Assembly (NCBI RefSeq): GCF_000092865.1
Contig: NC_014151.1
Location: forward strand, 1,364,001 to 1,428,000
Source of the DNA: Cellulomonas flavigena DSM 20109
GTDB lineage: Bacteria > Actinomycetota > Actinomycetes > Actinomycetales > Cellulomonadaceae
Reading direction: 5' to 3'
DNA length: 64,000 nucleotides
Shown here: positions 51,128 to 59,455 of the stretch, piece after piece
Layout: the number at the start of each line of letters is the position of its first letter
Position numbering within the stretch: the first letter of the stretch is position 1
Program-made: the position numbers and the translations under genes
Notes under the pieces: generated by a model
Seen by the model: only the letters and a program-made list of their open reading frames with translations
What the model was told of the DNA's origin: nothing
Database searches by the model: none

Positions 51128-51559
51128 TCATTCCTGACGGGGTGTGGCCGCCGGCGGCGGGTCGCACGCGAACGGCGGGCAGAGCTCGCTCTCGCCGCCG
51201 CACGCGGGCAGCACGTACGTCACCTCGTACTCGTAGGCGACCCCGGCCTGCTCGGCCGGGCGGGTGTCGAGGTAGGTGTAGTCGTCGTCGAGGCGGTCGA
51301 CCTCCTCGACCCTCTGCCACGGCGTGGCGCCGGTGGGTCGGCGGTGGACGACGAAGGTCGCGGGTTCGTCCAGCGTCCGCGCACCGTCCCAGGTGACGAG
51401 CACCCCGTCGGACGTCGCCTCGGCCTGGACGTCGTACACCTCGTGGACGGCGTCGCAGTAGTCCTCGAACGTCTGCTCCTCCTCGCTGCCGTCCGGTGCG
51501 CACGCCGCCACGACGACCGCGAGCAGCAGGACGAGCGCGCCACCGACCACCTGCCGCAT
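51128..51559 (-). CDS. Lipoprotein with fibronectin-III-like domain
   Basis: The 143-residue protein has a signal peptide with lipobox VVAAC, then an Ig/FnIII-like beta sandwich (ATSDGVLVTWDGARTL, ATFVVHRRPTG, YEYEVTYVLP) and two Cys pairs near the end. It starts at ATG 51559 with GGAGAGGG upstream. The function is unknown; an extracellular binding role is likely. The region 51560-51855 between it and the divergent operon must hold both promoters. Confidence 0.75.
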   Translation of the reverse strand: MRQVVGGALVLLLAVVVAACAPDGSEEEQTFEDYCDAVHEVYDVQAEATSDGVLVTWDGARTLDEPATFVVHRRPTGATPWQRVEEVDRLDDDYTYLDTRPAEQAGVAYEYEVTYVLPACGGESELCPPFACDPPPAATPRQE

Positions 51560-51855
51560 GGTGCCCTCTCCTCCCGCTGCCGACTCGTCGGCCGGACCGT
51601 ACCGGGGAGCGGACGCGTGGGTCAGGCACTTCGCGGTGAGCCACCCGAACAGCGCAGCGCGGGGCGTCGTGCTCCCGAGCCTCGTCGAGCACGTGCATTT
51701 CACCCGGTCGCCGGCCGCCCGCGACGCCCGGTGTCGTGCCATTCACGACGATCGTCCCTTTCTGCGGTCACGCGGGCGTCGACACGTGCGCGACGCACGG
51801 CCACCTGCCACGTAGCGTGGTCGTCCGGCGCTGCTCCAGGGGTGGGAGGACAGCA

Positions 51856-52935
51856 GTGACAGAGGCACGGACCAGAGTGCTCGTCGTCGAGGACGACGCG
51901 GACACCGCTGGATTCGTCCGCACGGTGCTCGAACGGCGCGGCGGCATGGAGGTCGTCGTCGCCGGCGACGCGATGACGGCGCTCGCCGAGGTCGCGCGGC
52001 AGGCGCCGGACGTGATCCTCACGGACATCCAGATGCCCGGCATGTCGGGGCTCGAGCTGCTGGGGGAGCTGCGCTCGCGGGCGCCCGGGGTGCCGGTCGC
52101 GGTGATGACGGCGTTCGCCTCCGTCGACTACGCGGTCGAGGCGCTGCGGCGCGACGCCGACGAGTTCCTCGTCAAGCCCGTCGCCGCCGCGACGCTGCTG
52201 GAGCGCGTCACCGCCCTGGCGGCCGAGGGGCAGGCCCGCCGCGAGGCGGCAGGCACCCGGGACGTCGTGCTCGCGGTCGGGGCGCACCCCGACGACGTGG
52301 AGATCGGCGTCGGTGCGACGCTCGCGTCCCACCGGGCCGCGGGCGACCAGGTCGTCATCCTCACGCTGTCGGGCGGCGCGGTGGGCGGCGACACGCAGAC
52401 CCGCCGGCACGAGGCGCTGGCCGCGGCGGCCGTCATCGGTGCACGGCTGTACCTGCACGACTTCGAGGACACCCGGATGGACCCGGCAGCGGGGCTCATC
52501 ACGGTCATCGAGGACACCGTCCGTGAGCTGTCGCCGACGGTCGTCTACACGCACTCGGCGCACGACCGGCACCAGGACCACCGGGCCGTGCACGAGGCCG
52601 TCATGGTCGCGACGCGCCGCGTGCCGTCCCTCGCGTGCTTCCAGAGCCCGTCCTGCACGGTCGACTTCCGGCCCAGCAGGTTCGTGCCCGTCGACGGGTT
52701 CCTGGAGACCAAGCTCGAGATGCTCGCGGCGTTCTCCTCACAGTCGCACCGCGACTACATGGAGCCCGACGCGGTGCGCTCGACCGCGCGCTACTGGTCG
52801 CGGTTCGGCACGGGCCGCTACGCGGAGCCGCTGGAGACCGTGCGTGCGGCCGCGATGCTCTCCGGCCGCGCGGCCGCAGCGGCGCCGGCGGCGGCGACCC
52901 TGCCCGCGCCTCGCTCGGGGGAGCTGACACCATGA
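51856..52935 (+). CDS. Response-regulator receiver fused to a PIG-L/LmbE deacetylase
   Basis: The 359-residue protein joins a receiver domain (about 6-122; VEDDAD, phosphoacceptor Asp57 in TDIQMPG, Lys107 in FLVKP) to a PIG-L zinc deacetylase (about 135-335). The deacetylase has the AHPDD motif (zinc ligands His144 and Asp147) and a second His cluster THSAHDRHQDH. PIG-L enzymes remove N-acetyl groups from sugars such as GlcNAc-linked lipids or glycans. A receiver in place of a DNA-binding output suggests that phosphorylation directly gates enzyme activity. GTG with GGGAGGA upstream. It is the first gene of a six-gene coupled operon that ends with a histidine kinase. Confidence 0.9.
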   Translation: MTEARTRVLVVEDDADTAGFVRTVLERRGGMEVVVAGDAMTALAEVARQAPDVILTDIQMPGMSGLELLGELRSRAPGVPVAVMTAFASVDYAVEALRRDADEFLVKPVAAATLLERVTALAAEGQARREAAGTRDVVLAVGAHPDDVEIGVGATLASHRAAGDQVVILTLSGGAVGGDTQTRRHEALAAAAVIGARLYLHDFEDTRMDPAAGLITVIEDTVRELSPTVVYTHSAHDRHQDHRAVHEAVMVATRRVPSLACFQSPSCTVDFRPSRFVPVDGFLETKLEMLAAFSSQSHRDYMEPDAVRSTARYWSRFGTGRYAEPLETVRAAAMLSGRAAAAAPAAATLPAPRSGELTP

Positions 52936-53900
52936 CGCGCGTCCTGGTGACGGGTGCCGGGGGGCCGGCGGGGGTCGCGGTGGTCCGCTCGCTGCTGCGG
53001 CGTGGTGACGTCGACGTGCTCGCGGCGGACATGGACCGGTGGGCCAGCGCCCTGTACCTGGTGCCGGCGGAGAACCGGCGGCTGGTCCCGGCGGGCCGCG
53101 CGCCCGAGTTCGTCGACGTGGTGCGACGCATGTGCGAGCGGGACCGCATCGACGTGCTCGTCCCGACCGTGGACGTCGAGCTGCCTCGGCTGGCCGCGGC
53201 ACGCGACGCGCTCGCGGCAGCGGGCACGCGCCTGGCCTCGCCGTCGTCGCGCACGCTCGACACGTGCCTCGACAAGCTCGCGCTCGCGCACGCCTGCGCG
53301 GGGACCGTGCGGGTACCGCGCACCGAGCTGTTCGGCACGCCGCAGGCCCTGTCCGGCTGGGACTTCCCGGTGATCGTCAAGCCGCGACGCGGCGCGGGGT
53401 CGCGCGGCGTGCGGACGGTCGGCTCGGCGCGGGAGCTCGACGCGGTGCACGACGAGGACGACCTGCTCGTCCAGGAGCTGCTGCCCGGGCAGGAGTACTC
53501 GGTCGACGTCCTGGCGGACTCCACGGGCCACGTGATCGCGGCCGTCCCGCGCGCGCGGCTGCGCGTCGACTCCGGGGTCGCGGTGGCAGGGGTGACGGTG
53601 CACGACGAGGAGCTGGTCGCCACCGCCTCCGCCGTCGCACGCGCCGTCGGACTGACGTCGGTGGCGAACGTGCAGCTCAAGCGCGACGCCGACGGCGTCC
53701 CCGCGCTGCTCGAGGTGAACCCGCGGTTCCCCGGGGCGATGCCCCTGACGATCGCCGCGGGCGTCGACATGCCGTCGCTGGTGCTCGACGACGTCCTGGG
53801 CCGCGACCTGCCACGCAGCCTGGACTTCGTCGAGATCGCCAACGTCCGCTACCTGGAGGACGTGTTCCTGCCGGTCGGCGACGTGCTGCCCGAGCCGTGA
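52932..53900 (+). CDS. ATP-grasp family protein
   Basis: The 322-residue protein has an N-terminal Rossmann-like pre-ATP-grasp domain (VLVTGAGGPAGVAVVRSLLR) and an ATP-grasp core with VIVKPRRGAGSRGV (ATP-binding Lys), the VQELLPGQEYSVDVL adenine-contact strand and the metal-binding EVNPRFPG. It resembles carbamoyl-phosphate-synthase-type ligases that join a carboxylate to an amine. The substrate is unknown; in this operon it may add an amino acid to a sugar amine freed by the PIG-L enzyme. ATGA overlap with the previous gene. Confidence 0.88.
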   Translation: MTRVLVTGAGGPAGVAVVRSLLRRGDVDVLAADMDRWASALYLVPAENRRLVPAGRAPEFVDVVRRMCERDRIDVLVPTVDVELPRLAAARDALAAAGTRLASPSSRTLDTCLDKLALAHACAGTVRVPRTELFGTPQALSGWDFPVIVKPRRGAGSRGVRTVGSARELDAVHDEDDLLVQELLPGQEYSVDVLADSTGHVIAAVPRARLRVDSGVAVAGVTVHDEELVATASAVARAVGLTSVANVQLKRDADGVPALLEVNPRFPGAMPLTIAAGVDMPSLVLDDVLGRDLPRSLDFVEIANVRYLEDVFLPVGDVLPEP

Positions 53901-54619
53901 CCGCCGGCAGGCCACGTGTGGACGAGGACCACCACGTCCACTCGACGTTCTCCGACGACGCGGTCAGCACCCTCGCCGAGAACCTCGACGCGGCCCACCG
54001 CGCGGGGCTGCGGACCGTGCGCATGGTCGACCACGTCCGCGTCTCGACGACGTACGTCCCCCAGATGCTCGCCGCGGTGCGCGCGCTGCCGGTCGTCGAG
54101 GGCCTGCGGGTCCTGACGGGCGTGGAGGCGAAGATCCTCGACGCCCGGGGCGCGATCGACGCCCCGCCGCAGGTGCTCGCGGCCCTCGGCACGCCCGACG
54201 GGCCGGACCGCGTGCTGCTGGCGGACCACCAGGTGCCCGGTACCGACGGCCCGTGGAGCCCGTCGACGACGGTGAGGATGGTCGCGGAGGGCCGCGTGAG
54301 CCCGTCCGACGTCGTCGAGCTCGTCGTCACCGGCACGCTGCGCGCCGTCGAGCGCGCCGGACGCGCCCAGGTCGCCCACCCGTTCTCGATCCTGCCGAAG
54401 GTCGGGCTCACGGAGGACGACGTGCCCGACGCGCTGCTCGACGACCTCGCGCGCGTCCTCGTCGCGACGGGCACGCCCGTGGAGGTCAACGAGAAGTGGC
54501 GTTGCCCGGGCGTGCGCGTCACCGACCGGTGGCGGGCCGCCGGCGTGACGCTCGTCGCGTCGACCGACGCGCACCGTGCGGACGACGTCGGCGTGTACCG
54601 GTGGGTCGGGTCGTCGTGA
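53897..54619 (+). CDS. PHP-domain phosphoesterase
   Basis: The 240-residue protein starts with the PHP metal motif DHHVHSTFSDDA, followed by MVDHV, a central Glu/His set and a terminal STDAH motif. This is typical of histidinol-phosphatase-like PHP hydrolases that remove phosphate from small molecules. GTGA overlaps the ATP-grasp gene. Its substrate is probably a phosphorylated intermediate of the same pathway. Confidence 0.87.
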   Translation: MTAGRPRVDEDHHVHSTFSDDAVSTLAENLDAAHRAGLRTVRMVDHVRVSTTYVPQMLAAVRALPVVEGLRVLTGVEAKILDARGAIDAPPQVLAALGTPDGPDRVLLADHQVPGTDGPWSPSTTVRMVAEGRVSPSDVVELVVTGTLRAVERAGRAQVAHPFSILPKVGLTEDDVPDALLDDLARVLVATGTPVEVNEKWRCPGVRVTDRWRAAGVTLVASTDAHRADDVGVYRWVGSS

Positions 54620-56100
54620 GCGTGGACTGGCACGCGGTCCTCGTCGCGGTCCTCGTCGCGCTCGTCGCGCTCGGCCTGGTCCCGGCGCTCGGCGGCATCT
54701 ACCAGTACCTGCTCGTGCCCGTCCACGGGTTCCGGAACCACCTGGGCCGGGCGGGGCCGTACCTGCCGCGCGTCGCGGTCGTCGTGCCCGCGTGGAACGA
54801 GGGGGCGGTGCTCGCCGCGTCGCTCGAGCGGCTCATGCGCTTGCAGTACCCGCCCGACCGGCTGCGCGTGTTCGTCGTCGACGACGCCAGCACCGACGAC
54901 ACGCCCGACGTGGTGCGCGCCAAGGCCGCCGAGCACCCGGGGCGCATCGTGCTGCTGCGCCGCGAGCAGGGCGGCCAGGGCAAGGCGCACACGCTGAACC
55001 ACGGCATCGCGCACCTGCTCACGGACGACTGGATGCAGGCGCTGCTCATCATGGACGCCGACGTCATCTACCGCCCCGACGCGCTGCGCCGCATGACCCG
55101 GCACCTCGCCGACGAGCGCGTCGGCGCCGTCACCGCGTACATCCGCGAGGGCTCGCGCACGCCGGGTGCCGTCGCGCGGTTCATCGGGTACGAGTACGTT
55201 ACCGCGCAGGCGTGCGCCCGCCGCGCGCAGAACGTCATGGGCGCCGTCGCCTGCCTCGCCGGCGGCGCGCAGCTGCACACGCGCGCCAACCTCGAGGCGA
55301 TCGGCGGGCGCATCGACACCTCGACGCTCGCCGAGGACACCTTCTCGACCTTCCTCACGCAGCTCGACGGGCGGCAGGTCGTGTTCGACGGGCAGGCGGT
55401 CGTGCTCGCCGAGGAGCCCGACTCCGTGCGGGCGCTGTGGAAGCAGCGCGTGCGCTGGGCGCGCGGCAACGTGCAGATCACCCACAGGTTCCGCCGCGTG
55501 TGGTTCCGTCCCGCGCGCGGGCACCGGCTCGGCGGCGTCGACTTCGGCCTCGTGTGGTTCTCGGTGTTCGCGCTGCCGTTCACGCTGATCGCCGCGTCCG
55601 TCGGGCTCGTGGGGCTCTTCTTCGTCTCGCCCGGGACCGCAGGTGCCGTCTTCGGCGAGCTGTGGTGGTTCGGCATCGCGACGTACCTGTTCATCACGGT
55701 GACGACGCTGCTGGTCGACCTCGACACCGCGCGGCGGTCCTGGCTCGAGGGCCTGCTGTTCCCCGGCGTGGGCGCGCTCGTGCTCGTCGTCGCGTCAGCG
55801 CACCCGGACTTCTGGCTCGTCACCGTGCCCGGGGTCCTCGGGCTGGCGCCCACCGCCGCGGGCACCACCGCGTGGACGCTGCTGCTGTACTGCTGGCCGG
55901 TCCTGTCGATGGCGCTGTCGCGCGTCGTCCACGACCTCGAGGACGTGCGCGGCGTCGGGTGGCTGTCCAAGCCGCTGCTGTATCTCGTCGGCTACGGGCC
56001 GCTGCTGTGCGCGATCACGCTCGACGCGTACGTGCGGCAGTGGCGCGGCGCCGCGCAGGTGTGGGACAAGACCGAGAAGACGGGCAAGGTGGCGGCATGA
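54616..56100 (+). CDS. Processive-type membrane glycosyltransferase family 2
   Basis: The 494-residue protein has one N-terminal helix, a cytoplasmic GT-A domain (about 50-300) with VVVPAWNEGAVL, VVDDASTDDT, the DxD motif in IMDADVIYR, acceptor TED-like LAEDTF and the processive QxxRW-type KQRVRWARG, then four to five C-terminal membrane helices. This is the layout of hyaluronan/chitin/cellulose-type synthases that extend and export a polysaccharide or add sugar to a lipid. GTGA overlaps the PHP gene. Confidence 0.9.
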   Translation: MSVDWHAVLVAVLVALVALGLVPALGGIYQYLLVPVHGFRNHLGRAGPYLPRVAVVVPAWNEGAVLAASLERLMRLQYPPDRLRVFVVDDASTDDTPDVVRAKAAEHPGRIVLLRREQGGQGKAHTLNHGIAHLLTDDWMQALLIMDADVIYRPDALRRMTRHLADERVGAVTAYIREGSRTPGAVARFIGYEYVTAQACARRAQNVMGAVACLAGGAQLHTRANLEAIGGRIDTSTLAEDTFSTFLTQLDGRQVVFDGQAVVLAEEPDSVRALWKQRVRWARGNVQITHRFRRVWFRPARGHRLGGVDFGLVWFSVFALPFTLIAASVGLVGLFFVSPGTAGAVFGELWWFGIATYLFITVTTLLVDLDTARRSWLEGLLFPGVGALVLVVASAHPDFWLVTVPGVLGLAPTAAGTTAWTLLLYCWPVLSMALSRVVHDLEDVRGVGWLSKPLLYLVGYGPLLCAITLDAYVRQWRGAAQVWDKTEKTGKVAA

Positions 56101-56273
56101 GCGCACCGGGGCGGACGCCGGGCGGGCCGGCGTGGTGGGCGACGGGCACCGACGAGGCGCTCGCGGACGAGGTCGCGCGCAACCGGCGCAGCGAGCGGTA
56201 CATGGCGTTCGCGGGCGTCGCCGGAGCGGCCCTCACCGTGCTCGTGCTGCTGCTCGTCGCGGTGAGCCGGTGA
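56097..56273 (+). CDS. Small single-pass membrane protein
   Basis: The 58-residue protein has a soluble N-terminal half with a Trp pair (GPAWWATGTDEALADEVARN) and one helix at the end (GVAGAALTVLVLLLVAVS). It overlaps both neighbours by 4 bases (ATGA, GTGA), which argues that it is a real gene. It may be a partner of the glycosyltransferase or the kinase. Confidence 0.75.
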   Translation: MSAPGRTPGGPAWWATGTDEALADEVARNRRSERYMAFAGVAGAALTVLVLLLVAVSR

Positions 56274-58039
56274 CGACCACGCCCGCCATCCCCGGCGAGC
56301 CGCAGGTCCCGCAGTACCTGCGGTACCTCGGCCGGGTGGGCCGCGTGCTGGGCAGCCGTGCGTCCGTCGTCGAGCGGCAGCTGCCGTTCGTCGCGCTGTT
56401 CGGGCTCGCGGTCGTGGGACAGCTGGTGATGGGTGTGCCGCCGACGTCCGCCGCCGGGCTGGTGCTCGCGGTCGGGCTCACCGTGCTCGTGCTCGTGCTC
56501 GCGGTGGCCGTGCCGTGGCGGCGGCTGCCGCCGGTGAGCCCCGAGGTGCTCACGCTCCTGCAGTTCGTCGTCGTCGCCGCGCTGCGGTACGCGACCGGGG
56601 GAGCCGCGTCGCCCTACGGGACGATGGTGCTGCTGCCCGCGCTCGCGCTGAGCGTCCGGGGCGGGCTGCCGGGGGTGTTCGTGGGTGCCGCGGGCGCGGC
56701 CGTGTCGATCCTCGTCGGGCTGGGGCTGACGCGCGGCGCGGTGATGTCCGGGTCCGTCGTCCTGCGCAGCCTGTTCGTCTCCGCGATCGCCCTCATCATC
56801 GGACTGTTCGTGCACGAGACCGCCACGCGCCTGCGCGCGCGCAACGCGGCGCTCGCGCAGCTGCAGCTCGAGCAGCAGACGCTGCTCGAGCAGGCCCGCG
56901 CAGCGGCCACCGAGCTCGAGCGGGCGGTCACGGTGCGCCGCGCCGCCTACGAGCAGCTCGTCTCCGTCATCGACTCCGCCACCGAGCAGGCGATCATCGC
57001 GACCGACGCCACGGGCCGCATCGAGGTCTTCAACGCGGGCGCGGAACGCCTGCTCGGGTACTCGCAGGGTGCGGTCGTGGGCCGGTTGCGGCTGGTGGAC
57101 CTGCACCTGGCGGACGAGGTGCTGGCCCGCACGGGCGAGTCGCCGGGAGCCGATCTGCAGGACGCGCTCGTCGACGCGCTCGTCGCCCCGCGGCGCGGCC
57201 CGGCCGGTGCGGCCACGGACTGGACGTACGTGCGGGCCGACGGCTCGCACGTGACCGTCCACCCCGCCGTGACGCGCCGGACCGAGCCCGACGGCAGCGT
57301 CGCCGGCTACGTCGTGGTCGCCACCGACGTCACCGCCGAGCGGGAGGCGGCGCGTCTCAAGGACCAGTTCGTCGGGCTCGTCAGCCACGAGCTGCGCACG
57401 CCGCTCACCTCCGTGCTCGGGTACGTCGAGCTGCTGCTCGACGGCACCGAGGAGCTGACCGACGAGCAGCGCGAGTACCTCGGCATCATCGACCGCAACG
57501 CCCGGCGGCAGCTGCGGCTGGTCAGCGACCTGCTGCTCAGCGCGCAGGTCGACGCGGGGACGTTCGCGATCTCCCCGACCGACGTCGACGCCGCGGTGGT
57601 GGCGCGCGCGTCGCTCGCGTCGGCGGCGCCCGCGGCGGACGCGGCGGGCGTGACCCTCGCCGGCGACCTGAGGCCGGCGCCGCTGCGCGCCGACCCCGTC
57701 CGGCTGGGGCAGGCGATCGACAACCTCGTCTCCAACGCGCTGAAGTTCACGCCGACGGGCGGCACCGTGCGGGTGTCCGTCGAGCCCGGTGACGACGGCG
57801 GAGCGGTGGTCGCCGTGAGCGACACCGGCATCGGCATCCCGCCGGACGAGCTGGCGAACCTCACCGAGCGCTTCTACCGCGCGAGCACCGCGACGCGCCG
57901 CGCGATCCCCGGCGTGGGGCTGGGTCTGTCGATCACGCGGGCCGTGGTCGAGGCGCACGGCGGGACGGTGCGCATCGCGTCGACCGTGGGGGAGGGGACG
58001 ACGTTCACGCTCGTGCTGCCGGCGCGGGCGGACGGCTGA
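56270..58039 (+). CDS. Membrane PAS sensor histidine kinase
   Basis: The 589-residue protein has six or so N-terminal membrane helices (about 40-195), a coiled linker, a PAS domain (about 220-360; IIATDATGRIEVFNAGAERL and GYVVVATDVTAERE), a phosphoacceptor motif LVSHELRTPLTS and an ATPase domain with LVSNALKFTP, SDTGIGIP and GVGLGLSIT. It is the likely phosphodonor of the receiver-PIG-L protein encoded first in the same operon. GTGA overlap. The rest of the region to 58144 is non-coding. Confidence 0.92.
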   Translation: MTTTPAIPGEPQVPQYLRYLGRVGRVLGSRASVVERQLPFVALFGLAVVGQLVMGVPPTSAAGLVLAVGLTVLVLVLAVAVPWRRLPPVSPEVLTLLQFVVVAALRYATGGAASPYGTMVLLPALALSVRGGLPGVFVGAAGAAVSILVGLGLTRGAVMSGSVVLRSLFVSAIALIIGLFVHETATRLRARNAALAQLQLEQQTLLEQARAAATELERAVTVRRAAYEQLVSVIDSATEQAIIATDATGRIEVFNAGAERLLGYSQGAVVGRLRLVDLHLADEVLARTGESPGADLQDALVDALVAPRRGPAGAATDWTYVRADGSHVTVHPAVTRRTEPDGSVAGYVVVATDVTAEREAARLKDQFVGLVSHELRTPLTSVLGYVELLLDGTEELTDEQREYLGIIDRNARRQLRLVSDLLLSAQVDAGTFAISPTDVDAAVVARASLASAAPAADAAGVTLAGDLRPAPLRADPVRLGQAIDNLVSNALKFTPTGGTVRVSVEPGDDGGAVVAVSDTGIGIPPDELANLTERFYRASTATRRAIPGVGLGLSITRAVVEAHGGTVRIASTVGEGTTFTLVLPARADG

Positions 58040-58144
58040 GGAGCTCTGCGAGGACACGCGTCCGCAGCCCGACGCGAGGCCGAACGGATGGTTCCGCCGC
58101 GTCCTCGCCCCGGGTGTCGGTGGGGGTCGCTAGCGTGACGCCTC

Positions 58145-59455
58145 GTGTCAGCACGGTGGTCGGCGGAGCAGGTCGTGGCGCTCGCACCCGACGCGTCGTC
58201 CGTCGCGGCCGGGCGCAAGCTCTCGGGGTCCGGGCCGTGGTCCGCGACCGGGGCGAGCGGGGCGCCCGCGGCCGTCTGGGGGCTGTGCCAGGGGTCGGGG
58301 AAGACGCCGTACGCGACGGTCGTGGACCTCGCCGGGCCGGCGTACAAGTGCTCCTGCCCGAGCCGGAAGTTCCCCTGCAAGCACGCGATCGGGCTGCTCC
58401 TGCTGTGGGCGGCCGGCGGGGTCCCCGACGCGGACGAGCCCGCCGAGCACGCGCGGACGTGGCTGGAGTCGCGCGCGCAGCGCGCCGAGCGGACGGAGCA
58501 GCGTGCGCAGGCAGCACCCGACCCCGCGGCGGCCGCGCGTCGCGCGGAGCAGCGCCGGGGCCGTGTCGCCGACGGTGTCGCGGAGCTCGAACGCTGGCTG
58601 CACGACCAGGTCGAGCAGGGGCTCGCGGGCGCTGACCACGCCGGCTACCGGCCGTTCGACCAGGTCGCCGCGCGGCTCGTCGACGCGCAGGCGCCGGGAC
58701 TGGCCGACGGGGTCCGGCGGCTCGCCGGGGTCGCGGCGAGCGGCGACGGGTGGACCGCGCGCCTGCTCGACGAGCTCGCGCTGCTGCACCTGCTGGTGCG
58801 CGCGCACGCGCGTGTGGAATCCCTCGACGCGCCGACGGCGGCCGTGGTGCGCCGACGGCTGGGGGAACCCGAGCGGCTGCAGGACGTGCTCGCGGGGCCC
58901 GCGGTGCGCGACCGGTGGCAGGTGGTCGGGCAGCGGGACACCGCCGAGGAGCGCCTCGTCGTGCGGCGGGTGCACGTGCGCGGCGAGGCGAGCGGCCGGG
59001 ACGCGGTCGTCGTCGCGTTCGCACCACCCGGTCAGCCGCTCGACGTGCCGCTGCTCGTCGGGTCGGTGGTCGACGCTGACCTGCACCTGTACCCGGGCGA
59101 CCCGACGCGTGCGGCGGTGGGCGAGCGGCACGGCGAGCCCGAGCCGCTGCGCGACGTCCGGGGCGTGACGCTCGGCGACGCGGCGGCCGCATGGTCGGCG
59201 CTGCTCGCCGCCGACCCCTGGGCGACGGCACTCCCGGTCGTGCTCGACACCGTGACGCCGGTCCCGAGCGACCACGAGCGGACCTGGCACGTCGTCGACG
59301 CCGCCGGTGCCGCGCTGCCGCTCGCCGCGTCCGACCGCTGCTGGCGCCTGCTCGCCGTCAGCGGGGGCGCGCCCGTGACGCTCGTCGGAGACCGCACGCC
59401 CACCGGGCTGCAGGCCGTCGCCGCCTGGGCCGACGGGGAGGTGGTGCTGCTGTGA
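58145..59455 (+). CDS. SWIM zinc-finger family protein
   Basis: The 436-residue protein contains a SWIM finger CSCPSRKFPCKHAIGLLL (about residues 70-87; pattern CxC-x6-CxH), a helical middle and a beta-rich C-terminal half. SWIM fingers bind nucleic acid or protein. GTG start. The gene is the first of a coupled SWIM, DUF5691, MoxR, DUF5682 set that recurs as a unit in bacteria. The exact function is unknown. Confidence 0.88.
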   Translation: MSARWSAEQVVALAPDASSVAAGRKLSGSGPWSATGASGAPAAVWGLCQGSGKTPYATVVDLAGPAYKCSCPSRKFPCKHAIGLLLLWAAGGVPDADEPAEHARTWLESRAQRAERTEQRAQAAPDPAAAARRAEQRRGRVADGVAELERWLHDQVEQGLAGADHAGYRPFDQVAARLVDAQAPGLADGVRRLAGVAASGDGWTARLLDELALLHLLVRAHARVESLDAPTAAVVRRRLGEPERLQDVLAGPAVRDRWQVVGQRDTAEERLVVRRVHVRGEASGRDAVVVAFAPPGQPLDVPLLVGSVVDADLHLYPGDPTRAAVGERHGEPEPLRDVRGVTLGDAAAAWSALLAADPWATALPVVLDTVTPVPSDHERTWHVVDAAGAALPLAASDRCWRLLAVSGGAPVTLVGDRTPTGLQAVAAWADGEVVLL

